DNA of 64,000 nt, taken from positions 1,674,001-1,738,000 of the forward strand of contig CM022378.1 in NCBI GenBank assembly GCA_011800155.1. The letters are read 5' to 3'. The notes below the pieces were generated by a model. That model saw nothing but the letters and a program-made list of their open reading frames with translations. It did not search any database and was not told where the DNA came from. The translations under genes were made by a program, and so were the position numbers. The stretch is from Flammulina velutipes. Its lineage: Eukaryota; Basidiomycota; Agaricomycetes; Agaricales; Physalacriaceae. Of the stretch, positions 23,092 through 34,398 are shown piece by piece; position 1 is the stretch's first letter; each line of letters begins with the position of its first letter.

Positions 23092-25043
23092 ATGGACAAT
23101 CCAGCCGTACTAGTAGTAGTACGTTTATCTATGACTGCGAGTCCTCCAATTCTAACAAAATTCGTTCAGAAGCGGAAACGCCCTATATCGGACGCAGAAT
23201 GCTCCTGCGACCTCACCAAAAGCCGATGCTATCACCGCAATTGGACCCGCGTGAGAGAATGCGATATCTTGATCTCACGCTATTGGGGGAAACCAAGCGA
23301 GGTTGGGACGGCTGGTACCATTATCGACTTCTCATCCGCTGAGGCTGTGAGCGCCCTGTGCTACTTGGGACTCCTTCAGAACACGAACTGCCTTCTTGTC
23401 CTCCAAGATCATGAACGGCTGCTCTCTCGAGTACTACTAGCTGAAGTTCATCAACGTTGTGGCGTCATCGTGACTGGCCAACCGGGAAGCGGTAGGACTT
23501 GTCTATGACCTATGTAGCACCAAAACTCAAGTTTGCATAGGAAAATCAACTTTTGGTCTGGTCCTCCTCCTTCATCGGCTGGCCAAGAGCAAGCCCACGC
23601 TTTTTACATCCATTGACGGGACCACGTATTTATTTGAAGCAAACGGCGTCTACACTTGCCCTTCCGCTGTAAATATGCATGCTATTGGGGGCATACCTCC
23701 GACAACCTCTAGCGACCGTCTCTGGTCTATTATCGATTCTGACAGAGCCAGTGACAGATCGCCGTCATGGTTATTACGAACTGGCTGCATATTTTCGATA
23801 TGCACACCACCACCCTATTTAGAAAACTACCAAGGGTTCATCAAGTGTGATTGGCCCATGGTGTTGTATTCCAATGACATGACTGATGAAGAATGCTTTG
23901 CCATGTAAGCTCCTTTGCCATACATAGTAGTAACCATTCACTGACGTCTCTCGCAGTCTTAAGGACTGGAAGCGACTAGCACCTGTATTGGTCGAGAACT
24001 TCCTGATCGACAAGAGAACGAGATGTAACGCTGCTATGAAGGACATTGAATCTCTCTCCCAAGTCCGTCGGGAAAACACACCCTTTCCCCGCGACCTTGC
24101 CTTGTACTTGCTGGATGGTGGCGAGTCCGCCGCCAACGTCGAATCTGCCTTACTTAGCATCAATGCCGATCATCTCAACTCTCATCTATATGATAGGTGT
24201 CTACGTCCCGACATGCTACCCCACCACCTATTTCGAGTTCACTCCCTACCCAGCCAGAAGCCCATGGGGTCTGATCAATTCTACTTCGATTTCCTGTCTT
24301 CCCAAACGAGAGAACGAGTCACCCAGATATGGGCGGATATGCAATTCGACGACCTTCACCAGCTCGTATTGGCCTGCAACTTATCCCCATACCTTAGTGT
24401 CTTCTTGGGATGGGTATTCGAGACATATGTCATCCGAATCCTCAGTATGGAGATTCCGACTGCGCCTTCTATGCTACTGGACTTTCAGGAGATGACAGCG
24501 GGGGAGAAGCACATGTTTCACTTCGACGCCCGTCAGGATGGTTCACGAGAACTCTACGTTCATGACGCAGGCATAGTGTCTTGTCGCCCAATCACTCGCT
24601 CGCAAACCCGTGTCCCCACCACACACTCCACGACACCTCCCATCTCATTCCCATCCATATTTCGGCGTGAAGTTGTACGCTTCGATCGCACCAGCGACGA
24701 TATCGTGAAATTCGATCCCACTATGATCTTTGTTCCAAACCAGCGAAATTCCCCCCTCTTCGATGCAATCTTGTTCGAGACCTCCCCAGGAAATGTCACT
24801 GCGTGGATCTTGCAGATGACTTTGTCATTCCGCCATGGAGGATCGGAAGAGGGGATCGTGGCGCTGGAAAACATCCAGAAGAAAGCTGATGCGGAGGGCG
24901 TGAACCTGACGTTCTCATATGTATTGTTGGTGCCCAACCAGGATGGCGTGGCGGCACCGGAGCATCATATTGTTTGGCAGATGCCGGTGGGATGGGATAC
25001 TGTGAAGGGTAGGACTTACGTCCAGTATATTAAAGTGCATTGA
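23092..25043 (+). CDS. Crinkler/RHS-like protein: P-loop NTPase with C-terminal nuclease-like region
   Basis: Three exons (23092-23491, 23541-23904, 23957-25043) give 616 aa. The first intron falls inside the Walker A motif, and splicing restores VTGQPGSGKSTFGLVLLL at residues about 127-144. A following segment with KPTLFTSIDG fits the early part of a STAND/AAA-like ATPase. The last 120 residues contain a restriction-endonuclease-like pattern, SPLFDAILFE, then ILQMTLSFRHGG (D...QxT), as seen in Crinkler/RHS-type eukaryotic effectors. Members are widespread in Agaricomycetes. They are thought to have moved from mobile elements to roles in conflict or regulation; what this one does is unknown. 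There is no signal peptide. The second intron (gtaagc...cgcag) joins FAI-LKDWKRLA, giving an uninterrupted frame to the stop. Confidence 0.75.
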
Positions 25044-25454
25044 TAGTAGTGTATTAGCCAAGTAATATTTCAAGCTTCGAGCTGCAGTTTCAAGATTTTG
25101 TACCAAATAAGGACAAAGTTATTGCTCGTTGTGGCGCACCAGATGTTTGTTCCGTGAGAGGCTCTAATCATCGCGCAATAGCTAGGTAGGCTGCCAAAAT
25201 ATGGCAATGTCAATGATAATACGATATAGTCCAACACGCGTACTGTATAGGTAGCTAACAGACAGCTATACACGAACAAGAGGGAAAATGCATATGTAAT
25301 TAGTAAGTATGGTAAATGAATGAGAGGGAACGAGTGAGTGTATGTATATCTATCTGAGATGCAAATGCAGAGTCCAAAACATGAATCTAAATATCTATGT
25401 GCATGAACCAGACCATATGCTGGGAAAGGAGAAAGAATTCGTTAAGAATCGAGC
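25044..25454. other. Convergent intergenic region
   Basis: About 410 AT-rich bases between the 3' ends of the NTPase gene and the bestrophin-like gene. No gene seen. Confidence 0.5.
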
Positions 25455-27836
25455 TTACATGCTGTTACCGCTGGCGGCCATCATGCTGGGATAACCTCTC
25501 TTGAGCCATTCCTCTGGGGTAACACGCTCATCGGTACTCCAGTTGTTGGCAAAGAGCAGATCGTTCTCCTGCGCGAACGCCCAGTGCGTGGGATCCGGCG
25601 GGGACGTCGAAGTAATGGCGCGGAGCTCGTTTCCTAGAATGAATGAGTATTGCTAAGTAGTAGAAGTCAGTCGAGACACTCACGGATGATGTTCTGGGTG
25701 AAATGATCCATGTTCTGTATCATCGTCAGGCCAAAGGTCCATGAAGAGCAATCATAGAGACTTACCAGATCATTCTTGTCGTACCCGAAGGGATCTGTAC
25801 AACTTGAGTAAGTATTACACATTACGGAGACGTCGAATGTGACACGGACTTTCAATTTCCTCGCCAGCAACCAAGAAACCAAAGAAGATGAAGCTCTGAA
25901 GCGTAGCGTTAGCATGTTGCCATTCTGATAGGTACCAGAGACAGGACTTACCAGGACTGCACTTGCAGGAATAGTGATCCAACCCAAAGTGCTCCAGATC
26001 TGGAAGGGCTATAGAGACAGCTGTCAATAAGAGCCTTTACGTTAGGAGGATGTCACTAACCAAGCAAAGGTTGTACAAGATACATACAGCCCAAAGGTGT
26101 ACAGAATACCTATCACGAAGTCAGCTTCGTGATTTCAATGACAAGCGAGAAACGTACGAGAATGGAATTGGCGTGGTGAGAATCCTCTCGAGACCTGTCA
26201 GACTGTCCACCAACTGGTTAAGCGCAAATATGAGAGTATCTGCCCGAAGACGTCAGCCGGTAAACGGACCCTTATGAGACATGACGGACTGGTGGTGGGC
26301 ACATCCATCGCCTTCCTGTTCTGCAATGATGCGATGTACGAACTCTATGGGTATGCCGTAAGTTTAACAACATCGCAAGTTGACCGACAACTCACCAAAT
26401 ACAACGAAATCTCCAGAGGTAAATTATGCGAAATCGTCCTGTCTCTCATCTTCGCCCTGAGCCTCGCCGCCTTCTTGCCCTTTAATTCCTTTCCTCTCTT
26501 GGTAAAGAACTTGATAAGGAGGGAGAGCGGGAACAAGTCGAAGATGTGATACTTGGGCGGCATTGAAGCGGGTAACAATAACCCCTCGTCCTCCTTTGGC
26601 AGAATCACCTTGCCTGCATCTCGATGATGAGCTCCGTCGAGGCTTCTTCCTGAAAAGAAATTCGGTTTGCGGGAGACGGGTTGACCACGAGTAGTAACCG
26701 GCAAAGGCAGATGCTGTGAAGCCACGGAAGAAACAGAAGTACGTTGATGCAAGAAGGTGCCTCCATTGGCGGCTGAAGTCTGAGAGACGGAAGGCCGCCG
26801 GTTCCCTGTTGGTGCATGTCCTTCCGTCTCTAATTTCCCTTCCGTTTCTCCATCCCAATCCATACTCGACACATCAAGTTGACTTGGAATACCCGCTGGA
26901 AGGGCGTAGGCAGGGAGAAACTTCACAAGGTAGTACAGGTCCTGGTAGTATATGCCGTCTTCGCCACGTAGGTAATGCTTGATCGAAACAGCATACGCCT
27001 CGAGAAGGTTGATGACTGTTTTCTTCTCTATGACGAAACGGGCTTTCGCAGCATCGGCCGTCTCCTCTTGATCTTCCGCTGGAACAGGATCTAGGGTACA
27101 TAAATCAGAAGCCGCCGTAAGTTAGTTAAGTCATGAAAGACCGACCAGGTATATGAAACCATGTCGTTCTTGCGAATGTCCGACTGGCGAGTATTATCTG
27201 AGACCATAATCTCCGGCCTTCGTTGTACCGTTCAAACGAAGACGTCGTCCTATACGAGATGACAAAACCCAAGACTGTTCCAACACTATCATGGGAATCA
27301 GTATACAATCATCAATTGAAAATTCGTCGGGAAATGAAATGAGCCTCTGCGAGCATGAGGGCGCAAGGGAAAAATGGTGGCGATGGGAATTAATGATACT
27401 CGGAGGTGGGTGTGGGTACCACGAGTAGGCGATAGCGAATCGATAGAGGAAAACACGTACACGGTTAAAAGCGTAGGCGCAAAGGTAAGATTATGCCCTT
27501 GATGGTTGAGTATGGTAATTAGAGTTCCCCATGCAGAGAAGAAGATCAAGATATGCCAGCACCGAAACAAGGCTGTGGCGAGGATTGCGTTGAAAAAGGA
27601 ACTGCCAGGGTTTGAACGAGGCGCAAAACTAGGTAGGAAAGGCACATGAGCGCACAGAATAGACGCGAGTTACGTCCCGCGGAAGCAAAAAGATGGTAAC
27701 TTACGGGTCTGGTACAGTGAATCCCTTGTGGCTGAACGTCGGGTCACGCTAGAAAAGGACAATTTGAGATGAGGGTATCGACATGGAAATGCACAATTAC
27801 TTGAAGAAGAGGAGGCTGCGAAGCGCCATGGTTCAT
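25455..27836 (-). CDS. Bestrophin-like (UPF0187/RFP-TM) anion channel protein
   Basis: Membrane protein of the bestrophin/UPF0187 family, predicted to conduct anions such as chloride. Start ATG 27836 (MNHGASQPPLLQ), joined by introns to RDPTFSHKGFTVPDP and then FAPRSNPGSSFFNAILATAL. The first membrane segments follow, then the hallmark VLGFVISYRTTSSFERYNEGRRLWSQ, which family members use near the pore. A long Ser-rich cytosolic insert (about 26500-26880) separates the two membrane halves, as is usual in fungal members. The second half ends FLVAGEEIENPFGYDKNDL, another family hallmark, and the protein stops after MAASGNSM. At least seven introns interrupt it; I located the outer exons by frame but did not fix every internal boundary. 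Confidence 0.82.
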
Positions 27837-28875
27837 CGCCATATTGACAGACTGCTTCGTGTGTTAATATGATCATGAAGAGATGATGAATACCTTTAGC
27901 TCGTACCTCGCGTTCTAAGAGTCTATTGGGGCGTATAAGCACAGAAAGAAAAGAAAGGTAGAAACAGAAGAAGGAAGAGAGAGAACAAGAGGATAAATGT
28001 GTATGCAGCGATGAATCATGCTGAGGCGCTCGTGGCTACAAATGGCACGCTGACCCTACCATTCGGACCTGTACTTCCGTTCCGGAACCAAATGTCGTCT
28101 TGGCCTGAACTTGGGCGCGCGGGTGCCCTCACAACCACGGCATGGTAACCACGATGATGGAAAGCCGGTCTCCTCGTTGATTGTGGGTGCCTGTGGCAAT
28201 GCCATAAACTCGAAGAAAGAACGGAAGTTGCGATTCGGGCAGATTGTATTGGCCATGACAGAAAATGCTCACCGAAGGAAAAAGCTCCAGTCAACAGATG
28301 GTGGTTAGAAGGCAAACGATGTCATAGGTAGCGTAACTTACTTTAACACCTTGGTAACTCCACCTTCGTGCCCCTTTCCCTAAATGGCAATGAACCGATC
28401 ACATTGTTTGTTGCCTTGGTGGCGCACATTGCGCAGTACCTATTAGTTATATGCTTTTGCACAATTCCCGTCGCTCGGATCTCTCTTGAAGGAGTGTACA
28501 CATCGAAGCAGGCTGTATGAACCAGGACGGCTGATGAACGAGGTTTTAAAACCTGATTGAATGCATTCCTCAATACATTCTCCCCGACACACCGAAACGA
28601 AACATGTCTTATTGATTCATAATCGTCTAGACCCACGTACGTCGAAAATACAGTCAACTATTGATGCTATTACGCCACATACGCGCAGGAGTGTATTTGA
28701 GGATATCTAAAAAGTTCCCCGATGGAGCGAGCAGCAACGCATGAGTGCTTTCTCATATTCCCCTCGATTCAAAACATCCACGATGTCACTCCCAGGATGG
28801 GACATCCAAATTCGGTGCAGACCAGGCCATACATCCTTCAACATCAAGTCGGAGAGGCATCTCTAAATAAGACAG
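27837..28875. other. Intergenic with possible small minus-strand frame
   Basis: About 1 kb. A 66-codon minus-strand frame from ATG 28256 (MANTICPNRNF... ends RSEW) has acceptable codon use but no recognised domain or splice partner, so it is noted here and not called. Confidence 0.35.
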
Positions 28876-30236
28876 TCAGGTTAGGATCAATGGAATGGAA
28901 GTATCGAGACGAACGAGGTAGTGGCCCCCTGGACAGGCATGTCCGATATATTTTAGAGGCGATATATTCAGGTAACGTAGCCGCCTAAGCCGTTCCAGTG
29001 CAGGAATGCATTTCGCGGAGAAACACCACGGGCTGACATATACCTGTGGCGTAACCCGCAAAGATTCCAAAGTGGCTGCGTGTCTCGGGAGGACCTCCAT
29101 CCAAAAACGGAGTCCCAACTCAGACGGGACTTTACCCCCACCGATGGCCAAAGTACTGCTGATCTCGAGATCGACGAGACCTCTATACGACGCGATGTAG
29201 AGGAATGCCGCATCCGTGATGTCTACGTTTTTCAGATGAAGGTCAGTACAGTGGATATCAGCCATCCGAAGTTGGTCCCAAAATTGGTCTGGAATTGTCA
29301 TGTAGCTGAAGTGAAGTCGAGTGAGATTGGGTATGAGGGAGAGTACGAGTGGGACTGTGTCCAACGAAAATGTAACGTGTGCGAGAAACAAGGAGTGGAG
29401 GGTACCGCCTTTGGCGTGAACAAAGAGGTCTTCAATTGTGAACAACGACTGAGTCCAGCTCCCGTCGCCGGGGCTCACACACGCACCAAAGTCAATTTTG
29501 CGCACGGTGAGCCGAGAACTGGGGAATACGGCCAATAGGCTTTCCCTGGGTATCGAGCCTGCGATAAAGAGATCCTGGATATTAGGGAACATGGCGAAAC
29601 AAGGAAGTGGAACAGCACTGTTTTCTACGTGTAGACGAGTGATAGGGCAATAGATCGCAATAGTCTTTAACACTTTCGGAAGATCGACGACGGTTTCCAG
29701 CGATGTACAGTGAAGATATCCGTTTCGCCACCTGCTCGTCCATGTCGGTACATAACTGAGAGATTTTGACTTGACGTACCTTATCTCATGCACCGATGTG
29801 AGAGACTTCGCCGCATCCAAGATTAAATCAGCTGGCCGCGGTGCAGGAATAAGATGGAGACGGCTCAAAACTCGTCGAATACAACGAGTCTTGCTTTTTT
29901 GATCCTTCCACACCATGCAAGATGTAGTCATTGTCAGGGATCGGATGTGTTTCCCGAGATGTGTTTTCCCTCGAGCGATGGCCTTGAGAAAGCTCAATCT
30001 CCGCGACGACAGACTTCCTTGAGGAGGGAAGTCATGCAGTAGCTCAACATAGAGCTCATTGAAGAGTATTCCGTCAGTACAGGCGCTAATCCTCGAGGAA
30101 GTCAATCGCATATTCTTCAAATCAGCGCTGTTGAGCTGTAGAGTTGTAGGTAATCAATGATAGGTGAGGGAGGAGTTGTACAAACACATTCCAGAATCTC
30201 GAGCAGTAGTTCTTTTGCTAGCTCGGAGAGACACAT
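28876..30236 (-). CDS. F-box/leucine-rich protein
   Basis: Two exons, 30236-30186 and 30135-28876, give 436 aa. Exon 1 plus the start of exon 2 restores a typical fungal F-box lead, MCLSELAKELLLEILEC-LNSADLKNMRLTSSRIS, with donor gtttgt and acceptor ctacag. Without exon 1 the open frame lacks the F-box helix, so the splice is well supported. The rest is an irregular leucine-rich fold. It is a distant paralogue of the F-box protein at 47108-48722: both contain a block of the form M[TS]IPDxFWDxLRxAxIHC followed by an HAATL segment. Likely an SCF substrate receptor with unknown target. Confidence 0.75.
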
Positions 30237-30699
30237 AGTCAGAGGGTGAAGGGTGTGTTGAAATCGTGGTGGAAGGACGGGAGATAAGTCCCGTATCGTG
30301 CATCATCTGATAGCCAAACGCTCGTCATCGAAGACGAGCAAACCAATAGCAAGACTTCGTAACCTTTACCTTGGGATCGGCAGTACCCAGAAGTAAGATG
30401 CAAACATATTCACATGTACTCCCCTCGGAGGAGGTTAAAATGCCCATAACAAGGACAACGATAACGCACTCAAATCTCCCAGGCTGGAACTGACGAATCA
30501 ATATAAAACAGGCCTTACATATATACCGTACACCGAGGAACAGTAGAATTGCCGCCGTTTGCCTCTCTACCCGACGCTGATCCCCAGGCTGAGGTAGATT
30601 GCCCGTACGCGACGCAGAGCGCCGGCGAAACCTTAGCGGTTCCAAATCGCTTCAGGTCTGCCCCGAGTGTCGATGCAGCGCACTGCTAGGGTTGTACGT
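30237..30699. other. Intergenic, no supported gene
   Basis: About 460 bases between two minus-strand genes. A minus-strand frame (30325-30645) has a hydrophobic part but no ATG start, so it is not called. Confidence 0.4.
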
Positions 30700-31654
30700 C
30701 TATGTCTTTTGATCTTTTGGCAGCTTGACTTGGAATGTACCTAACGAACAATGAGTAAATAGACAATGTGGACGAAGCATTCCCGCTGACATTGAGGTAG
30801 GGACGTTATTTCGGGAGTTACGGTAGCGTTATAGCCTATGCGCGACAGCGCACCCTTGATTATACCAGCGGGAAGCGCGACATACTGACAGAAATTATGG
30901 TCAGCGGTAGTCTAGGATGATGACAAGAGTAGGGGGCGTACGGCTCTGGCTTGCTGGATCGCATCTGCTCTGCCTTTCCAGGAAGATAAGCGCATGATCG
31001 GCTTGAAGGAATTGTCTTGCAAGACGTATACACCCTGAGGGATGATAAGTCTACCCGAACACAAGACGCGAGAACGAAAGGGCACGTACCCGGTGATTCG
31101 TTCGCAAGTTGTCCACCTGCTTGTCCCAACATGCTGACCAGACGTCCTTGCAGATGAATTTGACGGCTTCAAGGGTCTCTCCGAACAGTGGTTTATCTAG
31201 ACATAGTCTACCCGAGCATTAGCCAAGACATCCTGCTGGCTGGTAATACTCACCTTTCGCTAAAGTTGGAACCGACATGAGTTCCTATGGCCTCCAGACG
31301 CGTCCGGACAGCCTCTTCGTCCTCATCCTCGGGCTGGACGTTCTTGCTTGACCGCCCACCCAAACTCGTAGTCGAATCCCTAGGATTCTCCTTCATCGGT
31401 GGTGGAGGCGGCGGAGGCGGCGGTAAGAGTCCATTCTCGACCATCTCGAGTTCGATTTCTTTGGCGCGTTTGGTGGCGACCGCGGAAGACGCACGCACGG
31501 CATTGACGACCTCGATCATGAAGTAGTCCATCATTGCAGCATCGACCATGTGTGGGTTGGCCTCTGCCAGCGAAGCGAGTGCTGGAGGAACGAGCGAGGC
31601 TGCTGCGAGTTTCGATGTTGAAGGCGCTGAGCTGATTGAGGCGCGGGAGGTCAT
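30700..31654 (-). CDS. TRS33: TRAPP complex subunit Trs33/TRAPPC6
   Basis: Small core subunit of the TRAPP complexes that tether vesicles and activate Rab/Ypt GTPases at the Golgi (Bet3 family). Exon 1 (31654-31254) carries MDYFMIEVVNAV, an unusual run of nine prolines in a linker, and RLEAIGTHVGSNFSER. Later exons give the family signature ETLEAVKFICKDVWSACWDKQVDNLRTNH, then GVYVLQDNSFKP, LPAGIIKGALSRIGYNATVT, and finally SLPQ-CTFQVKLPKDQ, with the stop at 30700. The last intron splits the Cys codon and keeps the frame. The Pro/acidic insert between the first helix and the RLEAIG motif is longer than in yeast but common in basidiomycetes. It is divergent from the GlyRS gene, with about 270 bases between starts. 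Confidence 0.92.
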
Positions 31655-31924
31655 GATGGTAGGGAAGAAGGAGGTATTACCCTTTTGGGATTGTTTGTAC
31701 GCCACATTCCATTTGCTTAGGTCAATCTTGAATTATATTTCGGAGCTCGACCAGGAGTGGACCCTTTTGACTTTGAAATCATTAAATTTACTTCTTCAAC
31801 TAGCTTGATATTGTACATTGAACAACCCCTTGTTGAATGCATTTCCAGAGTTTTACCAGCAAGCGCATCCCTGATTGGCAGAATATGTCCCAAAATGGAA
31901 ACGCGAGTCTGACTCTGATTTTCA

Positions 31925-34398
31925 ATGCGATTTGGCGCTATCCGGCCATCTGTCCGCTTGTTTCCCTCTTGCCACCATCGTTTCTTCTCTAAAAGCCTTG
32001 GTCGCTGCTCAGAAATGTCGACAGTAAACAAAACTAGCCATCCATTCGATAAAGGTCGCTTAGAGGCCCTGTTGAGCAGAAGATTCTTCTACGCACCCGC
32101 TTTCGAGATCTACGGAGGTGCGCAATAATGAATGTAATCCAAGGAAACGAGCTCATTATCCCCAGGTGTCGCCGGCTTGTATGACTATGGCCCAGCGGGC
32201 TCGTCTCTGCAAGCCAACATCATCAACGAATGGCGAAAACACTTTATAGTCGAAGAGGCAATGCTCGAACTCGACACCACTATCATGACTCCTGCACCCG
32301 TCTTCGAGACGTCTGGCCATGTCGCACGATTCGCCGACTGGATGGTCAAGGATAACAAGACTGGCGACGTGTTGCGCGCCGATCATCTCGTCAAGAACGT
32401 CCTCACACAAAGACTTGCAGACGACGAGGAGCTGCGTTCTGGCAAAGCCCAAGTGCCTGCAGACGCAAAGAAAAAGGCCAAAAAGGACAAGACACCTCCG
32501 AAAGTGCCATTAACACCAGAGGTTGCCAAAGAGTACGAGACAATCTTAGCTCAGGTGAGTCAAAATTCAATTCTACGAATCGATGAATTAACCAAGCCTT
32601 CCAGCTTGATAACTTTGGTGGCCCAGAACTCGGCGAACTCTGCAAAAAATTCGCCATCCGGAATCCCGACACCGACAACGAAGTCGGCGAGCCCCAACTC
32701 TTCAACTTGATGTTCGCAAGCAGCATCGGTCCTACTGGCCAACATCCTGGCTACCTTCGCCCAGAAACTGCCCAAGGCCATTTCCTTAATTTCTCTCGCC
32801 TCCTAGATTTCAACAACGGACGCGTTCCCTTCGCCTCAGCACAGATCGGTCGTTCGTTCCGTAACGAGATCTCTCCCCGCGCTGGCCTCCTCCGCGTCCG
32901 CGAATTCACCATGGCCGAAATAGAACACTTTGTGGACCCAGACGACAAGACTCACATCAAGTTCAAGGAAGTACGAGATGTCGAGCTCGATCTCCTAGAC
33001 CGCCACGTTCAAGTCGCTGGCTCGACGAAACTGACGCGCATGGCAGTCGGCGAAGCAGTCGAGAAGGGTGTTATCGCCAACGAGACTCTCGCATACTTCA
33101 TGGTCCGGATATACCAGTTCCTGCTCAAGATCGGCATCAACCCCACTCGTCTGCGATTCCGTCAGCATATGGGAAATGAAATGGCCCACTATGCTACCGA
33201 CTGCTGGGACGCGGAGATCGAAAACTCGTATGGGTGGACGGAATGTGTTGGTTGTGCCGACCGAGCTGCTTACGATCTGACCGTGCATTCGAAGAAGACC
33301 GGACATCCGTTGGTCGTACGCCAGTTCCTGAAGGACCCTATCGTTACCGAGAGGGAGGTCGCAGAGGTCAACAAGAAGCTGGTCGGAAAATCGTTCAAAG
33401 GCGACGCTGCCATATTCCTGAAACACATCGAAAACCTCGACGAGCCGGAATTACTGAAAATCAAGGAGGAACTCGCCAAGGGGTATGTAGCCATCTCCTC
33501 ATCCGAATCATACTAACCATCTCACATAGTAACGCAACGGTATCCACTCCAGAAGGCAAGACGTTTGACGTCACCCCCGAGTTCCTGACCATTGAGAAGA
33601 AAACACTGAAGCAGACCAGTAAGCATTCCGAACGCACTTCCTATGATGTATCATTGATTTCCGAAATTCTTCTAGCCCGAGAGTTCACTCCTAACGTCAT
33701 TGAGCCATCCTTTGGCCTTGGACGAATTCTTCATTCATTGTTGGAGCACAACTTCTGGAGCAGGGAGCAAGATGTCGAGCGTGGTGTAAGTCGTTCTAAA
33801 TCAAGGTCCGAGATGAATTCATTGACCTACCGATATGACAGGTCTTATCTCTGCCTCCACTGGTAGCACCTACCAAGGTCCTCATCTGCCCTCTGTCAGC
33901 CAAGGATGAGTTCGACCCCTTGGTTTCAGAGATATGTACGTTATCTACGCGGGACATATGAGCTAGTTGATCTAACTTCCCAACAGCCGCCAAATTGCGT
34001 CGAGCTGGTGTGTTCTCAAGAGTCGATGATTCGAGCGTCTCTATTGGCAGGCGCTATGCACGGAACGACGAGCTCGGAACTCCCTACGGTATCACTGTTG
34101 ACTTTGCATGTGCGTGTTCTACTCCTCTCTCTTTGCGGGGGTTGCAACTTATTTTTTGTTCTCGTCGGTGAATAGCTATACAAAATAAGACTGTAACTTT
34201 GCGGTGAGTCATGGATGCATCTTTCCGTTCCGTTTGCTGATGATCCCCGTCGGCAGAGAGCGAGATACTATGGATCAACGTATTGGGTCTGTTGACGAAG
34301 TCATTGCGACGGTCACGGATTTGTGTGAGGGCACGATTGATTGGACTCAAGCGTGCGAGAGGTTGCCTGCCTACGATGGGAAACAGGCTATTGAGTAG
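31925..34398 (+). CDS. GRS1: Glycine--tRNA ligase, likely dual cytosolic/mitochondrial via two starts
   Basis: Class II aminoacyl-tRNA synthetase that charges tRNA-Gly. Nine exons; the boundaries after the first are 32166-32554, 32605-33482, 33530-33618, 33676-33785, 33842-33935, 33987-34109, 34176-34203 and 34257-34398. Motifs seen: RRFFYAPAFEIYGG near the N-terminus, GYLRPETAQGHFLNF, motif 2 FRNEISPRAGLLRVREFTMAE, and motif 3 IEPSFGLGRI; the anticodon-binding domain follows. The internal ATG at 32015 gives the usual cytosolic form of 651 aa. An in-frame ATG at 31925 adds 30 residues rich in Arg, Ser and Phe with a single acidic residue at the junction, which looks like a mitochondrial targeting sequence. 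The upstream ATG has a poor context (t at -3) and the second a good one (g at -3), so leaky scanning could yield both forms. Confidence 0.95.
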
